DNA from: Saturnia japonica | Lineage: Eukaryota > Arthropoda > Insecta > Lepidoptera > Saturniidae | Assembly (NCBI GenBank): GCA_033032175.1 | Contig: CM065320.1 | Location: forward strand, 12,543,413 to 12,607,412 | Reading direction: 5' to 3' | Length of the DNA: 64,000 bases | Shown: positions 1 to 11,100 of the stretch, in pieces | Layout of the letters: the number at the start of each line of letters is the position of its first letter | Position numbering within the stretch: position 1 is the stretch's first letter | Notes under the pieces: generated by a model | The model's input: only the letters and a program-made list of their open reading frames with translations | Database searches by the model: none | What the model was told of the DNA's origin: nothing | Made by a program: the position numbers and the translations under genes

Positions 1-739
1 TTGAAAAAAGACTCCTACTTTACGGTAACTATAAACGAATTAAATGCATGTTTATATCACGGAACATCTTACATGTGTCAGCTTCTCAAACCAATCCACG
101 ACCTTACAAATGATGAAATATTTTGTGATATGAACACACAAAACCATAATTGTAAAAGAAATAAATCAATATGTACCAATAGATGGGTTGAATTACACGT
201 TACGTCACAATATCTATTCTTATGTTGTGATGTATACTCGATCAAAATCATATGTGATGATCATGTTAACAAAATTCAATTGAGTAATGCAGGGATCATT
301 ACGATGACTCAGAACTGCGTAATTAAAGGTAACGATTTTGCTCTATACTCACTACAGCGCCCAGCGCCAGTCTAACCAGATTAATTCTACAGCAGGACTC
401 TCTATACCAATAATCGACCAAACGAACCATATAATTAATTTAAAACTTCCTACAAATGACGCACCATTTTTAGATGATTTGAATTCATCTTTTACGAAAA
501 TAAACCATGATATTGAAACTTTGGAGTCTATGAACGCTGAAAATGAGGACATATCATCCAACGATATTCACCATTATCCTATTAGCTACACCTTGTTGGC
601 AGTGACTTTGTGCTTAGGTGTAGTATGGCTGTGGAAGAACGGGCGATGGCGTTTTTGTTCACGGACTGCTGCCTGTCGCGTTGGCAATCCCCGACTAGAT
701 TCGGCGGAACCAGCGCTGCCGTCGAGCCTCTACCAGTGA
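1..739 (+). pseudogene. Envelope-like (env/F-type) gene 3' part of an errantivirus-like LTR retrotransposon
   Basis: The first reading frame (1-375) is cysteine-rich and resembles the extracellular part of insect errantivirus Env, which is related to baculovirus F proteins. The reading continues in another frame (338-739), where an Asn/Asp-rich stalk is followed by one hydrophobic membrane-spanning segment at about 580-640 and a short basic tail. The frame change near 340-375 and the missing N-terminal half (cut by the window edge) make this a broken copy. In intact elements Env would mediate membrane fusion; this copy cannot. A decayed gag-pol of an unrelated gypsy element lies far away at 22-26 kb, so this fragment belongs to a different element. 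The family call rests on residue composition and layout, and an ordinary membrane protein relic is not excluded. Confidence 0.55.
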
Positions 740-1372
740 TGTACCAATGTGTAGTGTACCATCGCGAAAGCAGAGTACAGGCTGACCCGAGTCAGACGAG
801 AGCTAGTGCAGTGTGATGGCCCAGTGTTAAACCCAGGCGAAACACTCGCCACAGTAATCAGGCTACAATGCTTGGTGCTATAGATAGTACGGACAATTCT
901 ACATTTACCTTAGAGGACTCATTAGTTTACTTTATACCATTTAAAGTTTTTACACTATATTATTTGTCAATTTTATTTTACTAGTTACTAGTGCTAATTG
1001 CCATTTTCATTTACCAATTTTAGTTTAACACTATACTTTACTTTGTATAATTATTTAATTGTAACATTTTATTTTACCATTTTTATTATTAATAATAACC
1101 ATGAGGCTTTATATGTCTTGATTATTATTATTTTTAAACGTGTTCTTAGTTGATTAATCTTTTATCTCGCCCCTGGGAGTATGTTCGGGATTACACAACC
1201 GAACCGCTCGTTAGGTATAATATTATGTTATTGTACATACGAGTCAGTTGGCTCGCAACCACGAGCGACTCAGTACTACCGCTCGCTATCTAACATAACG
1301 TGTAACCATAGTAATAATTCATTTAAATAAACCATAAGTACCAAGTCTTATTAGAATTTCTCTACAGTATGA
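740..1372 (+). repeat. Probable 3' untranslated region and LTR of the env-bearing element
   Basis: This stretch directly follows the env-like frame and has no coding potential. It has the look of an LTR: a GC-rich beginning (about 740-850), an AT-rich middle, short CGAGC/GCTCG repeats at 1200-1290 and an AATAAA-type signal near 1326. I could not fix its two ends because the 5' LTR lies outside the window. Confidence 0.4.
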
Positions 1373-1880
1373 CTTTTAATGTAGAAAAATAGGTAGATAT
1401 ATTAAAGTTTTAAAACGAATTCTGAATTGTATATTTAAAAGTTCATGAAAACGATAAGGTAGGGTAAATCAGGGGTAAACATTATTTCATATCATCCTTT
1501 GTTTTATCGATAGCTGTAGCATTACGGTCGAAAATAAACCTACAGATTGATGACTTCCCCTCAATACAATGTCGTCTATGTATGAAATTTTCATTAACAA
1601 ATGTCTTTTGAATGGGTACGCCCGGGGTCAAGTTCAAAGTTCCTAAGGCTTCTTCACTACCCTGGTAACGATACCTATAAGTTTTACCTTTACAACTCAA
1701 AACACACAAAAACAAAAAGAAAATCCATTTGCATACATTTGAAATTTACAAGTCCATATTATATGGTGTATAAGGTAAAAATAAAGCTTGAAATTGCGAA
1801 ATAATTCAATGATATAACCGTTTTGACAAAACTGTATGCTTAAAATGATCAAATAATACATTTCATTTTTCTAAAATCCT
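1373..1880. other. Gene-free spacer
   Basis: AT-rich sequence with only short overlapping open frames on both strands. I recognise nothing in it. Confidence 0.6.
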
Positions 1881-2970
1881 ATGAAAGTGAGGCTCCTATT
1901 TCCGTCCACTGTGCGGCGGGGAGCCGGCGAGCACAAAGGCCGCCCCCGCGGACACCGATCTGTAACCGCGGATGGCTCTCAGCGCCACCACGCGCTGTGC
2001 TGCACACATCACATGTCTGTTTGTGGCGCTGAGAGCATCCACCCAGATCGGTGCCCCGTAGACGGCCATGATTTGCACAACTCCCGCAAATAAGCGGCGG
2101 CAGCTCGCGCCCGGCCCTCCCGAATTCGGGAGGAGCCGACCAAGAGGGACACTCCCTCCGTGGCCAGGCGCGTAACTTCTCCCCAGTTGGTCCCCCGGGC
2201 CATGACTAGGGTGTCATCCGCGTAGCAGATTATGAACACCCCCGGAGGGAGCGCTACGCGGAGCACCCAGTAGCAGCACATGTTCCACAGGAGCGGCCCC
2301 AACACCGATCCCTGTGGAACGCCACACCTCACATCTCGTCGGACGATAGTCCCTCGCTCGTCCACGTAGGCGACCACCCTACCCTGGAGGTAGTCCTCAA
2401 ACAGCCGCCTCAGGTACGAGAGCACTCCGTGATATCGGAGCGCCTCTCGTATAGCCCCATGCGGCAGGCTGTTGAAGGCGTTGGCGATGTCGGGCGACAC
2501 CGCCAACAACCTACCTCCACGTCCGGTCACCCCGCAGACAGGCTCTTCAGATGGGAGAGGGCGTCCAGCGTTGAGCGCCCTCTCCGGAAGCCGAACTGCC
2601 CGTCAGACAATGTTGGCCCCACTTCCTCAATATGCCGGATGACACGGGAAGCCACTATCCGCTCAAAAAGCTTCCCCGTATCATCCAGCAACACCAAGGG
2701 CCGGTACGCCGACGGGCAGTCCGGAGAGCGGCCCTCCTTCGCCAGAAGGCAGAGCCGCCCCTCCTTCCAGACCTTCGGGAACTGTCCGACCGACAAACAC
2801 CGATCGAACAGCTCCCGAAGCATCCCACCCATGTGACCCAACGCCACCGACAACACTTGGCCCGGAGCTCCGTCCGGGCCAGGGGACACCCGTAGATAAC
2901 TAGGATACCTAACCTTTTTCCATTCAACTAGTTCCTTTACTTGGGGCAGTCGGACTGGTGGAGTATCTTC
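1881..2970 (-). pseudogene. R1-clade non-LTR retrotransposon reverse transcriptase fragment
   Basis: GC-rich island on the minus strand. Two frames (2527-2889 and 2009-2530) meet at a frameshift near 2528 and together cover the fingers and palm of a LINE reverse transcriptase. In order they show SPGPDG, YRPLVLLD, QFGFRRGRST, AFNSLPHGA, GVPQGSVLGPLLWN and the catalytic CYADD. The style of these motifs matches the R1/Waldo/TRAS group. Endonuclease, ORF1 and the C-terminal part are missing, so this is a doubly truncated dead copy. Its base composition contrasts sharply with the AT-rich flanks. The clade call is from memory of the motifs. Confidence 0.85.
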
Positions 2971-2984
2971 ACCCCACAGAAGAT

Positions 2985-3185
2985 CGCAGCCAAATTACCT
3001 TGTGTTGTGTTCCTGCGGTGAGTTGGGTTTTCTGAGCTCCTTGGGTAAGAGGGGTTCAAGGTCGGCAACACGCTAGTGATACTTATGGCATTACAAGCGT
3101 CCACAAACTACAGTAGCGGCTTACCAACAGGCGGGCCGTGTGCTTGTTTGCCACCTTAGTACATACTACTTACATTTAAAAAAAC
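2985..3185 (+). repeat. Lepidopteran LINE/SINE 3'-tail repeat
   Basis: Contains a run of words I associate with a very abundant lepidopteran repeat: GTGTTCCTGCGGTGAGT near 3006, GGTCGGCAACACGC near 3060, GCTTACCAACAGGCGGGCC near 3119 and GTTTGCCACC near 3147. It is non-coding and probably the 3' end of a LINE or a SINE mobilised by it. It directly abuts the R1-like fragment. Confidence 0.6.
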
Positions 3186-3292
3186 GTTGGCCGTCACGGG
3201 ACACCCGGCAGATGTAAAACAACTTAATGTATATTTAAAAAAAGATTTCGTGTGTGTCACCTCCGACGCACGACTGGAGTTTACTCCTTTTA

Positions 3293-3612
3293 TTTCTTCT
3301 TTTGGCACCGCATAAAGCACTTGCCAGCGTCAATGTTCTCAAGCCTTCGTAGTAATAGTAGGTATTTTATTCAAAGTGGCATCTAAAAGATTGTGTTTCC
3401 CTTGTTAGAACGATCTAAGGAATTTTTGTGACATTTCAAAGTACATTTACATTTAGTATATTTACAGTCCACTTCGCTTAGGTACAATAAACAAACTATA
3501 TCACGCAAAACGCCACTAATATTACATAATATAGGGTCAAAAACCTAAGTAAATGAATTAAAAATAAAAACCACAACATGTCACTTCAAGATCCCGCCAA
3601 AAACCAAAGGGC
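3293..3612 (-). repeat. MITE family M1 (type-1 end), copy 1
   Basis: A family of about 320-345 bp recurs at least seven times in the window. Its core, read on this strand's complement, starts with TTTTTGGCGGGATCTT, passes TTTTTGACCCTAT and GCGTTTTGCGTGATATAGTT, and runs to one of two alternative ends. This copy is reversed and carries the type-1 end (CTTCTTTTGGCACCGCATAA at about 3296). No coding capacity. Confidence 0.7.
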
Positions 3613-3744
3613 CTTTTGTATGCCGTATAGGTAGGCGGTGCTTTCAACAAATTAATATTAACCACCGATGCCGTAAAGGGTGCGTCCCTGTCATTTCAGT
3701 GCATACACGACATCCATGGCGGTGACGATCTTACTGAGTTTTTT

Positions 3745-3795
3745 CCTTCATTAAAGAGGACCGGTTGCCAAGTTAAGAAGAAGAAGACGGTCTTC
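3745..3795 (+). repeat. Detached type-2 end of MITE family M1
   Basis: The words ACCGGTTGCCAAGTTAAG followed by AAGAAGAAG match the type-2 terminus of family M1, here without the core of the element. About 130 bp of unrelated sequence separates it from copy 1. Confidence 0.55.
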
Positions 3796-4552
3796 CTCTT
3801 TGCGTGTTCGGTGTAAGTGACCCCGTCACGGAACACGTATGAATTTCGTTGAAAAATAGTAAAATCGATTAAAAAATATTATTGATTTTTGTATTAAAAA
3901 TAATGCTTTTTTTTTGTATTTTAAAGATAAATTTAATTAAACGTATGAAATATTCATAATATTAACGTTAATAATCTGTAATAAATATAGCCTATCAATA
4001 TATAAAGGCCTATAGCCTTGAAAGTTTGGTACGAAGTGAGGTCTTGAAATAAAAATTAAGGGAAAAAATATGAAATTTCTAAGCCATTGTGAAATTAAAA
4101 TGCAACAAAATTATATTCAATTTTATCTTTTTACTCCAAAAGAGCTTTAGGTATACAGATGAAACTAATACCTAATACTAAAATATCTCACCTCAAACTG
4201 CTGTAAAAAAAAAACAAGTATCTAGGTTTGTTTTGTTAAATAATCAATAAAAAAAAAAATATTGTTAATAACGGAGAATACCCATTCTTGTATCAAATTT
4301 TATCATGCACGTATAAGGTATAATAAAAAGGTAATTTTTTTTTTTATTATTTTACCATCTTTTCACCTCGGAATTTGGTTTTCTATGTAGAAATATTCTT
4401 TAAAAGTTTTCTATTAGTTATACACTACGTAAATATAGTTCCGTAGGCGCGGGCGGTGCGTTTCATTACTTGTATTACTATACTTTCGAGTATAATTAAA
4501 AATACAATAATAACTAAAAAAGCAACTCATTTAATTATAAATAACGATTTAG
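3796..4552. other. Gene-free AT-rich spacer
   Basis: Long A and T runs with only short frames. A small GC-rich patch lies at about 4441-4460. No recognisable gene or element. Confidence 0.6.
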
Positions 4553-4900
4553 ATGGATGAAGTTTTTAGCGGGATTTTGAAGGTTCGGTTTCGGTTTTTA
4601 TTTTTAATTCATTAACTTGGGTTTGGACCCTATATTATGTAATATTGGTGAGGTTTTGCGTGATAATTGCTTGGTTATTATTCATTATGTGAATTAGATT
4701 ATAAATATAAACTGGCAGTATACATTTTGAGGTGCCACAAAAACACCATAGAAAGTTATAACTAGGGAGCCACCATTTTGTTGGGATACTGAAATCGTTC
4801 TATGATTGTAAGACAGGACACTCTATAATCAATTGATATTGGCAGTATAATTGTCTTCAATATAGAGGACTACTTAGTTGCCAAGTTAGAAAGAAGAAGG
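4553..4900 (+). repeat. MITE family M1 (type-2 end), copy 2
   Basis: Forward copy. It begins with GTTTTTAGCGGGATTTTG, contains GGTTTGGACCCTATATTATG and GAGCCACCATTTTGTTGGG, and ends in GTTGCCAAGTTAGAAAGAAG. It lies about 200 bp upstream of the Tim8 start codon, so it may occupy part of that promoter. Confidence 0.7.
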
Positions 4901-5109
4901 GTGATTGAATACTTACTGTCACAAAAAAAGACCATAGAGCCATCAACAAATTAACCGGTTTCAAAAATACATTTTTTTTCACATCCCTACAAATGAGAGT
5001 CAAAGTCAAAAGTGTCAAACTCAAATTAAATACCATTTTAAACGACATAACCCTAAAACTGGAGCTAATATTAATTTAGAACTTGTTTTAAAAATATAAA
5101 GTAGCAAAT

Positions 5110-5462
5110 ATGAGTGATATTTCAGATTATGCAAGCTCAAAAGCAGCTGATTCTGAATTACAAGACTTCCTTTTGGCTGAAAAACAAAAAGCGCAGTTCC
5201 AGGCCCAGGTACAGTTTTAAGAGTTATTACATCAGTTTCATAAATATATTTTTATGTTCGAAGAAATTAAACCATTATTTTTTGCCAGATTCACGAATTT
5301 AACGATTTTTGCTGGGACAAATGCGTGGATAAGCCTGGAGCGAAACTGGACTCTCGTACGGAGACTTGTATTACAAATTGCGTGGAACGATTTATCGACG
5401 TTTCATTGTTGATCACCAACAGATTTGCGCAGATACTAGAGAAAGGAGGTGCCATGCATTGA
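5110..5462 (+). CDS. Tim8: Mitochondrial import inner membrane translocase subunit Tim8
   Basis: Two exons, 5110-5208 and 5289-5462, joined across an 80-bp GT..AG intron in phase 0, give 90 aa. The protein has the twin CX3C signature of small TIM proteins: C41-WDK-C45 and C60-ITN-C64, 14 residues apart, which form two intramolecular disulfides. The segments [10 protein letters not shown] and [14 protein letters not shown] are characteristic of Tim8 rather than Tim9, 10 or 13. Small TIMs act as hexameric chaperones in the intermembrane space, Tim8 pairing with Tim13 to escort hydrophobic inner-membrane precursors. The length fits the family (about 85-97 aa). The start ATG is the only sensible one and is followed by the usual SD/E-rich beginning. 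The gene lies between MITE copies 2 and 3 and converges with RTRAF. I saw no AATAAA close downstream. Confidence 0.95.
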
Positions 5463-5747
5463 GAACGTTTTGATCCTTAGTTTGACTGAAATGATTCTTT
5501 AGTCATTGTTGCTAACGATTGTAAAATTGTACATTTAAATTGTATGTTACTAGAGTAAGCTGATTAAGAAACTACAAATAATGTAGAAGTTTTTATTTAC
5601 TTTTGCAAATACTGTTTATATTTCAGTAGAACTGATGTTTTAATAATTATTACAAATTCTATACAATTTAAAAAAACATATCCTAAATATGTTTATCTAT
5701 CAATAACTATTTAACAGCCAAGCCAATGCTTAGATGTCTCCTGAATT

Positions 5748-6085
5748 ATTCTTCTTCTTGTTTTGGCACTATAAAAAGCAAATGCCAGTGTCAATGTTTT
5801 TAAGCCTTCATAAAATTTTCCAATATACATAGTGGGTTCTTCTAATAAGATGGTGATTCCCTTGTCAGAACTATTTAAGGGGTTTTTGTGACATCTCAAA
5901 ATGCATGTTTTACACTCTATATTTATTATATTAATATAAGTGAAGTGCACTTTTGCATAACAACCAAACTATATCATGCAAAATGCCATTAATATTATAT
6001 AATATAAAAGGTCAGAAAACCTAAGTTAATGAATTAAAAGTAAAACCTCAACATGTCACTTCAAGAACCCACCAAAAACTCTGAG
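5748..6085 (-). repeat. MITE family M1 (type-1 end), copy 3
   Basis: Reversed copy with the type-1 end CTTCTTCTTGTTTTGGCAC at about 5750, the central CAAACTATATCATGCAAAATG and the other end CCACCAAAAACTC. It starts less than 300 bp after the Tim8 stop codon and may lie within its 3' untranslated region. Confidence 0.7.
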
Positions 6086-6109
6086 ATGTTCTTATGAGCA
6101 TTTACACTT

Positions 6110-6650
6110 CAAAGTTGTTTTCAATATCTACCCTATCTATCCATTGTTTCAGTTACTAAAGGCCATTTTCAAGAACATATCTATCCGTTGTTTCAGTTAC
6201 TAAAGATAGACAAATATAACCTTTATCCTTACTTTTTTTTCAATAACCTATCAATAGAAAGTTTTTAGTATATAAATAATATATATCCATATCCTATAGC
6301 TTGAATAGATAAGAGGGAAGCCGATATCTGTCTTAAGTTAAAGATAGTACTTATTACAAATATGTACTAATTGAGGATAGTAAACTCAGATATTTTATTG
6401 AAAACGGCCATAAATGAATCCTTTTGTACATACTTTTGTTTCAATAACTTATTTATGGATAGTATTTTGTATCTACATATATCCATATTCTATAGCTGGA
6501 ATAGATACCAATACCTCTTTTAAGTTAAAGACTGTTATTACCATAGAGATGTAGTTTACTTAGTACAAATATGTACTAATCAGGGATAGTGATCTCAGAT
6601 ATGTTATTGAAAATAGCCATAAGTCATAGTTAGAACAGGGGAGACATCTA
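6110..6650. repeat. Degenerate tandem repeat, about 196-bp unit, with a short internal duplication
   Basis: Two copies of a roughly 196-bp unit follow one another. For example, ATAGCTTGAATAGAT at about 6297 is matched by ATAGCTGGAATAGAT at about 6493, and both copies end in CTCAGATAT(G/T)TTATTGAAAA. Just before them a roughly 28-bp word containing TTGTTTCAGTTACTAAAG is present twice (about 6134 and 6176). Non-coding. The edges resemble each other in inverse orientation, so it may be an internally duplicated MITE. Confidence 0.55.
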
Positions 6651-7615
6651 TTATTTTAAATATTTTTACTCATGTGACTACATAAAATCTAACAAAACAA
6701 ATTGATAAAATTATCATAATTATATGTTTTGTTGGTAAACTCTAAAATAAATAAGTACAATAACAAAAATTGAAATTCATTTTATTATTAATAAACTAAA
6801 ATGTTTATGACTTAGTTTACAACAGTAACAGTTATTATTTTTGCTTTTTTAATACATTATAAATGATAAAAAATGAAATAACATATACATATTTTAAATA
6901 AAATCAGAAAAAAGTACTATTGAAAAGCAAGTTTATTATTACACATTTCTATTTTCTTTCCATTTGGTTCATTTTCATAAATATCACTTTCTACCTGCTA
7001 TGATATAAACAATCTTAGAGTTAATGTTACATGTTATGCAGATGTAATTATAACATTTCTTATCACTCCATTTGGCTGCATCACTTCCTAAAGTGATTTA
7101 TTATGATATCCACATTACATTGTTTATAATAATATAAAAAATATATCCAAAATTATGTGAGGAGGTCAATCAATGGCATACTGAAAGTAGGATTGCCAAC
7201 CCTATTATATGATATAATATCCCACTATATTAGGCATTCGACAACTATATTTTTATTGGATAAAAATAGCTAATATTATTTATTCCACAAGTTTTTAAGG
7301 TAACAGAATGCAGGGAGCCGCCTTTATTTTTTTCTGAAGGAAGCTTGGTATGTCATTGTTAATTTGATTATTTGCCATTATCATTACTGTGTAACAAGTA
7401 GTAAAAAGTATTCCTTTAAAAAATTACACATTTATTTGAAACCTACTGTTTTTGTTTTTTTGGCATCTTTTATTTCAATTAATAGCCTTGAGAATACTAT
7501 GTATGATATTTTTAAAAGTTGTCAACCTATCTGAAAGTATGTTACCCAAGATAATACAATTTTATTATTACTTATTTAAATGTTATTGTGATAGGATAAG
7601 TTAGCAAATCATACT
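6651..7615. other. Gene-free spacer
   Basis: AT-rich intergenic sequence between Tim8 and RTRAF with no open frame above about 60 codons and no recognised repeat. Confidence 0.6.
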
Positions 7616-7623
7616 GACATATG

Positions 7624-7792
7624 CAGTGCCAAAACTGGGGAGGTGCCAGCGGTATCCAGGTACAGGGCCAGATTCTGGAGAGGTGCAGGAATGACCAGAC
7701 CAGGACCACAAACAATATCTATAATTTAAAATTTTCAAGGGCGCAGTTATAGAAGCTGGCACCAGGTGCATAAAAGGCTAGTTACGGCACTA
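7624..7792. repeat. Short hAT-type MITE with 8-bp target duplication
   Basis: 169-bp element bounded by CAGTGCCAAAACTGG on the left and, read inward from the right, TAGTGCCGTAACTAGC. It is flanked by GACATATG (7616-7623) and GACATATT (7793-7800), matching at 7 of 8 positions. Short CAGTGCC-like inverted ends with 8-bp duplications are typical of hAT elements. It is far too short to encode a transposase. Confidence 0.7.
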
Positions 7793-7996
7793 GACATATT
7801 ACAATTTCCAACTCAGTCTTCATGGATAGTAACCATCAGTGACTGACAAATGCAATCCTGATTGAATGTTGATATATCTTATATTAATTACTCTTTTGAA
7901 AGAAAAAACCATTTAATTTTGATTTATTTTTATACACAAAAATAATTGTAATCAAATATAATTCACGATAATAATCAGTACTGTCTAGCATTCTAA

Positions 7997-8002
7997 TTTA
8001 TT
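7997..8002 (-). terminator. Candidate poly(A) signal of RTRAF
   Basis: AATAAA on the minus strand about 127 bp after the RTRAF stop codon. A second copy lies at 7923-7928. Assigned by position only. Confidence 0.45.
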
Positions 8003-8128
8003 TTTGTACAAACGGAACTTCATTTTTGACCAAGAAAACAAAGAGAAAAGTGATGGATGTTCTTTTATGGATTTTAAATATTATTGCAATCAAATTTTTA
8101 TAAAAGAGATACCCAACAATAAAATAAG

Positions 8129-11100
8129 TTATCTACCAACTTGACCAAGTTTTGTGTCAGTGCGTGGGTTTGCAGTTATATTTTGAACAGCCACAAGGGC
8201 TTCATTTATTCTAGTCTGTAAATCTCGCAGATCCTGAATGAATAAGAGATTCAATACATCTGAAGGTTGTTGAATAACATTTGCTTCTGTTTTCGGAGGA
8301 TCTGGATGGGGAGTAGTCTTAAGTACCTTCGCCAGGGCAGCCAGACGAATTTTCGGATCGGTGTGTGGTCCAACTGCAGCTATCGTGCATACTCTATCGA
8401 CTCCATCTTTAAAAGCTTTACTTGAAACTGAGGAATACATTAGAGAAAGTATAAAAGTTAATAAATTTATTGACCTTCATTAACACAAGAGAAAAACAAA
8501 AAAAGTACAAATTGTTTGTACAGAATAATTAAATAAAAGTGTTCTGTTATTATAAAAAAGTAAAACTTGTGATTATATCTGAAACCACTGATGCAATAAA
8601 ACAAATTTTTCTTCAATGAAAAGCTATGTTCAAGGTGATAGTTATAGGCATGATGGTAGTGTATTTCCTAATGCCGTCCTGTCATCACCCTCAAGTTGAA
8701 AATCTGTCACCAAGCACCTATAGGTGTGTTCTGACAACTGCACTTATTATAGGCTTGACTTGACTTGAGGTGACATTATGGCCATAACATAAACAATTTA
8801 AAAAAATACATAATCGACATCATATGAAATTCAGGATGGTTACTATTTACTATAATCGTACAAGTTTGTGAATGATCATCCTATATGAGAGACATTGGCA
8901 GGGATGAGGTAGCACAACATTGTCACTACAGTACAGTAAAAAAAAACTGTGTCTCAGCAGTGTTCTTGTAATAATTATCTGCAGCGTATGTAGTAGGGCT
9001 ACTCTCGGACTGTTTTTCTGGGGTTACCTATGTATTAGATAAAGCTATATTAAATTATCGTTATTGTCTTCACCAAAATATGTTACTACACATTTTGTAA
9101 CATTTAATTAAAATTATTTCTGCTTTTGTTTTATTTATAGTTTCAAAAGTGATTGCTAATTATTAAGAAGTGAATCTACATTTTTTTTCATAAAACATAT
9201 AATTATAACTTAAAGTTTAATAAATCAAAAACAATTTCAAATTCTAGGAAGTAGGTATTTAATATAATATTTAACTATAATATTTTTATTTTTTTTAAAA
9301 GTTTTCCTATATAAAGTTTCAGTGTATGTAGACATAATTGTTGAAGCAAAGAGGCTTTGATATAAAACTAGTATAATCTCTTTGCATATCATTGTATGTT
9401 TTTTGTTTATAAAAAATAATGTTTTAAATGTCTTGTCAACTAAAAAATGTCAAGTGATAAAATATAATATATTGTTTGAGATACAAATATATATTTTCTA
9501 ACTTATCGTGATATAATTAGCTAATATTGTTACCTATTCCAAATTGTTTATTATTTGCTATAACTACAAATAATGAAATATAATATTCATACGATTCCTG
9601 GCTAAAACTGTGTTTTCGTATAAGACTCTGCTTATGGTGTGAACAAACACATTAGATTGCTACATCGGCAATACTAACAATAATACTATTTAGTGTAATG
9701 TGTTTGTGTGCCTATGTCACGCAATTGCATGCAATTCCCTTCCCTGCTACATTACCCTCCTGCCCCCTTGCCTGTAGTTCCTTGTCCGCCAACAACTGTC
9801 GGAAACATAGGATGGTCGCACACAAATGTGTATGACAATAGTATAATAATTGTAAGTTAATCTTCCTCTATTATCAAATTATTAAATGTGAGGCTAAGGT
9901 ATTAAATTTATTTTAATAAAATTTTGACAAAAATAACCTAGATTCAGGAATCTAGGAAATCTATTTCAGGAAATACACATAACATACTCAATCTCAATTA
10001 ATTCCCTTAGTAATAACATACATACATATTAAAGTTAACAGCTACTAATTTAATAATCATAATTCTTGTAGCCATAGAATAAACAATCTCCAAAAGGATA
10101 TTGTTATTACAGATAATATTTTGTAAAAGTACTTACAATCAAGGTTATCCAATGGGTTGGATGACACAACATTAGGAGTTGCTTGTTTTGGTTGATCAAC
10201 CTTAGCATTCTTATACTTCTCAACTGAAATAACAAATTTTGTATGACTGAATATTTATTGTATTAAATTATTAAGTGGGGTTGGGTTTAGAATCGTTTGG
10301 CACGAATTCTGGCTTGAAAGTGGTTGAAATAGATAGAGAATTATTTCCTGATTATAACGTAACTAGTCCCATTACAAGGTAATTTATCCATTTTCGAGAA
10401 AAATAATAAAAACTATCTTAACCTCAAACCTTACAAAACACGGAAATGAAGTTTATTTAGAGATGCCAGATGAACAAATACTAAAATAGGTCGAAAATTG
10501 TGACAAAGTTGTACCTTTTTTAGTTTAATAAATTACCAATGGCACACATTAAAGAGGTTCATAATATTTTGATAGTAATAATGTTTATAAATACATAAAA
10601 TAAAATTCATAATTAAGCAATTTACTAGTATAATGTCATTTTGTTATTTCGGTAATTAATAGAAATTGTTACTACATTTTCTTAAATTTTCTTTTCTTAA
10701 AGTTTGTTTTGTTTGCACCAATTTTCTTTCACAACTGATTTACGTACTTTGGACTTCGATTATTGTATAGTAATTCAGCAGCCACAACATCTTGCGTCAC
10801 CTTTCGTGTAGTTAGCGTATAAGTAAACATGACAAATGTATGGGAATCGGCTGCCTGAATAATTTTTTGACGTATCGTATCATCAGTTTACCACCATACA
10901 TGCGGATTACTGGCGGGCATATGATTGTTTAGGGGGATCATGGTTTCATCCATTGCAAAGTCAACCACAGTGACCCAGGAAATCCCTTTGTGGATGGGGA
11001 TGGCACGCACACAACGCATTGAATCACAGTGGCGTGTCATCAAACAATATTTCCAAAAAGATAATTTTAATAATAGAGAAAATTTTACTGATTTACTATA

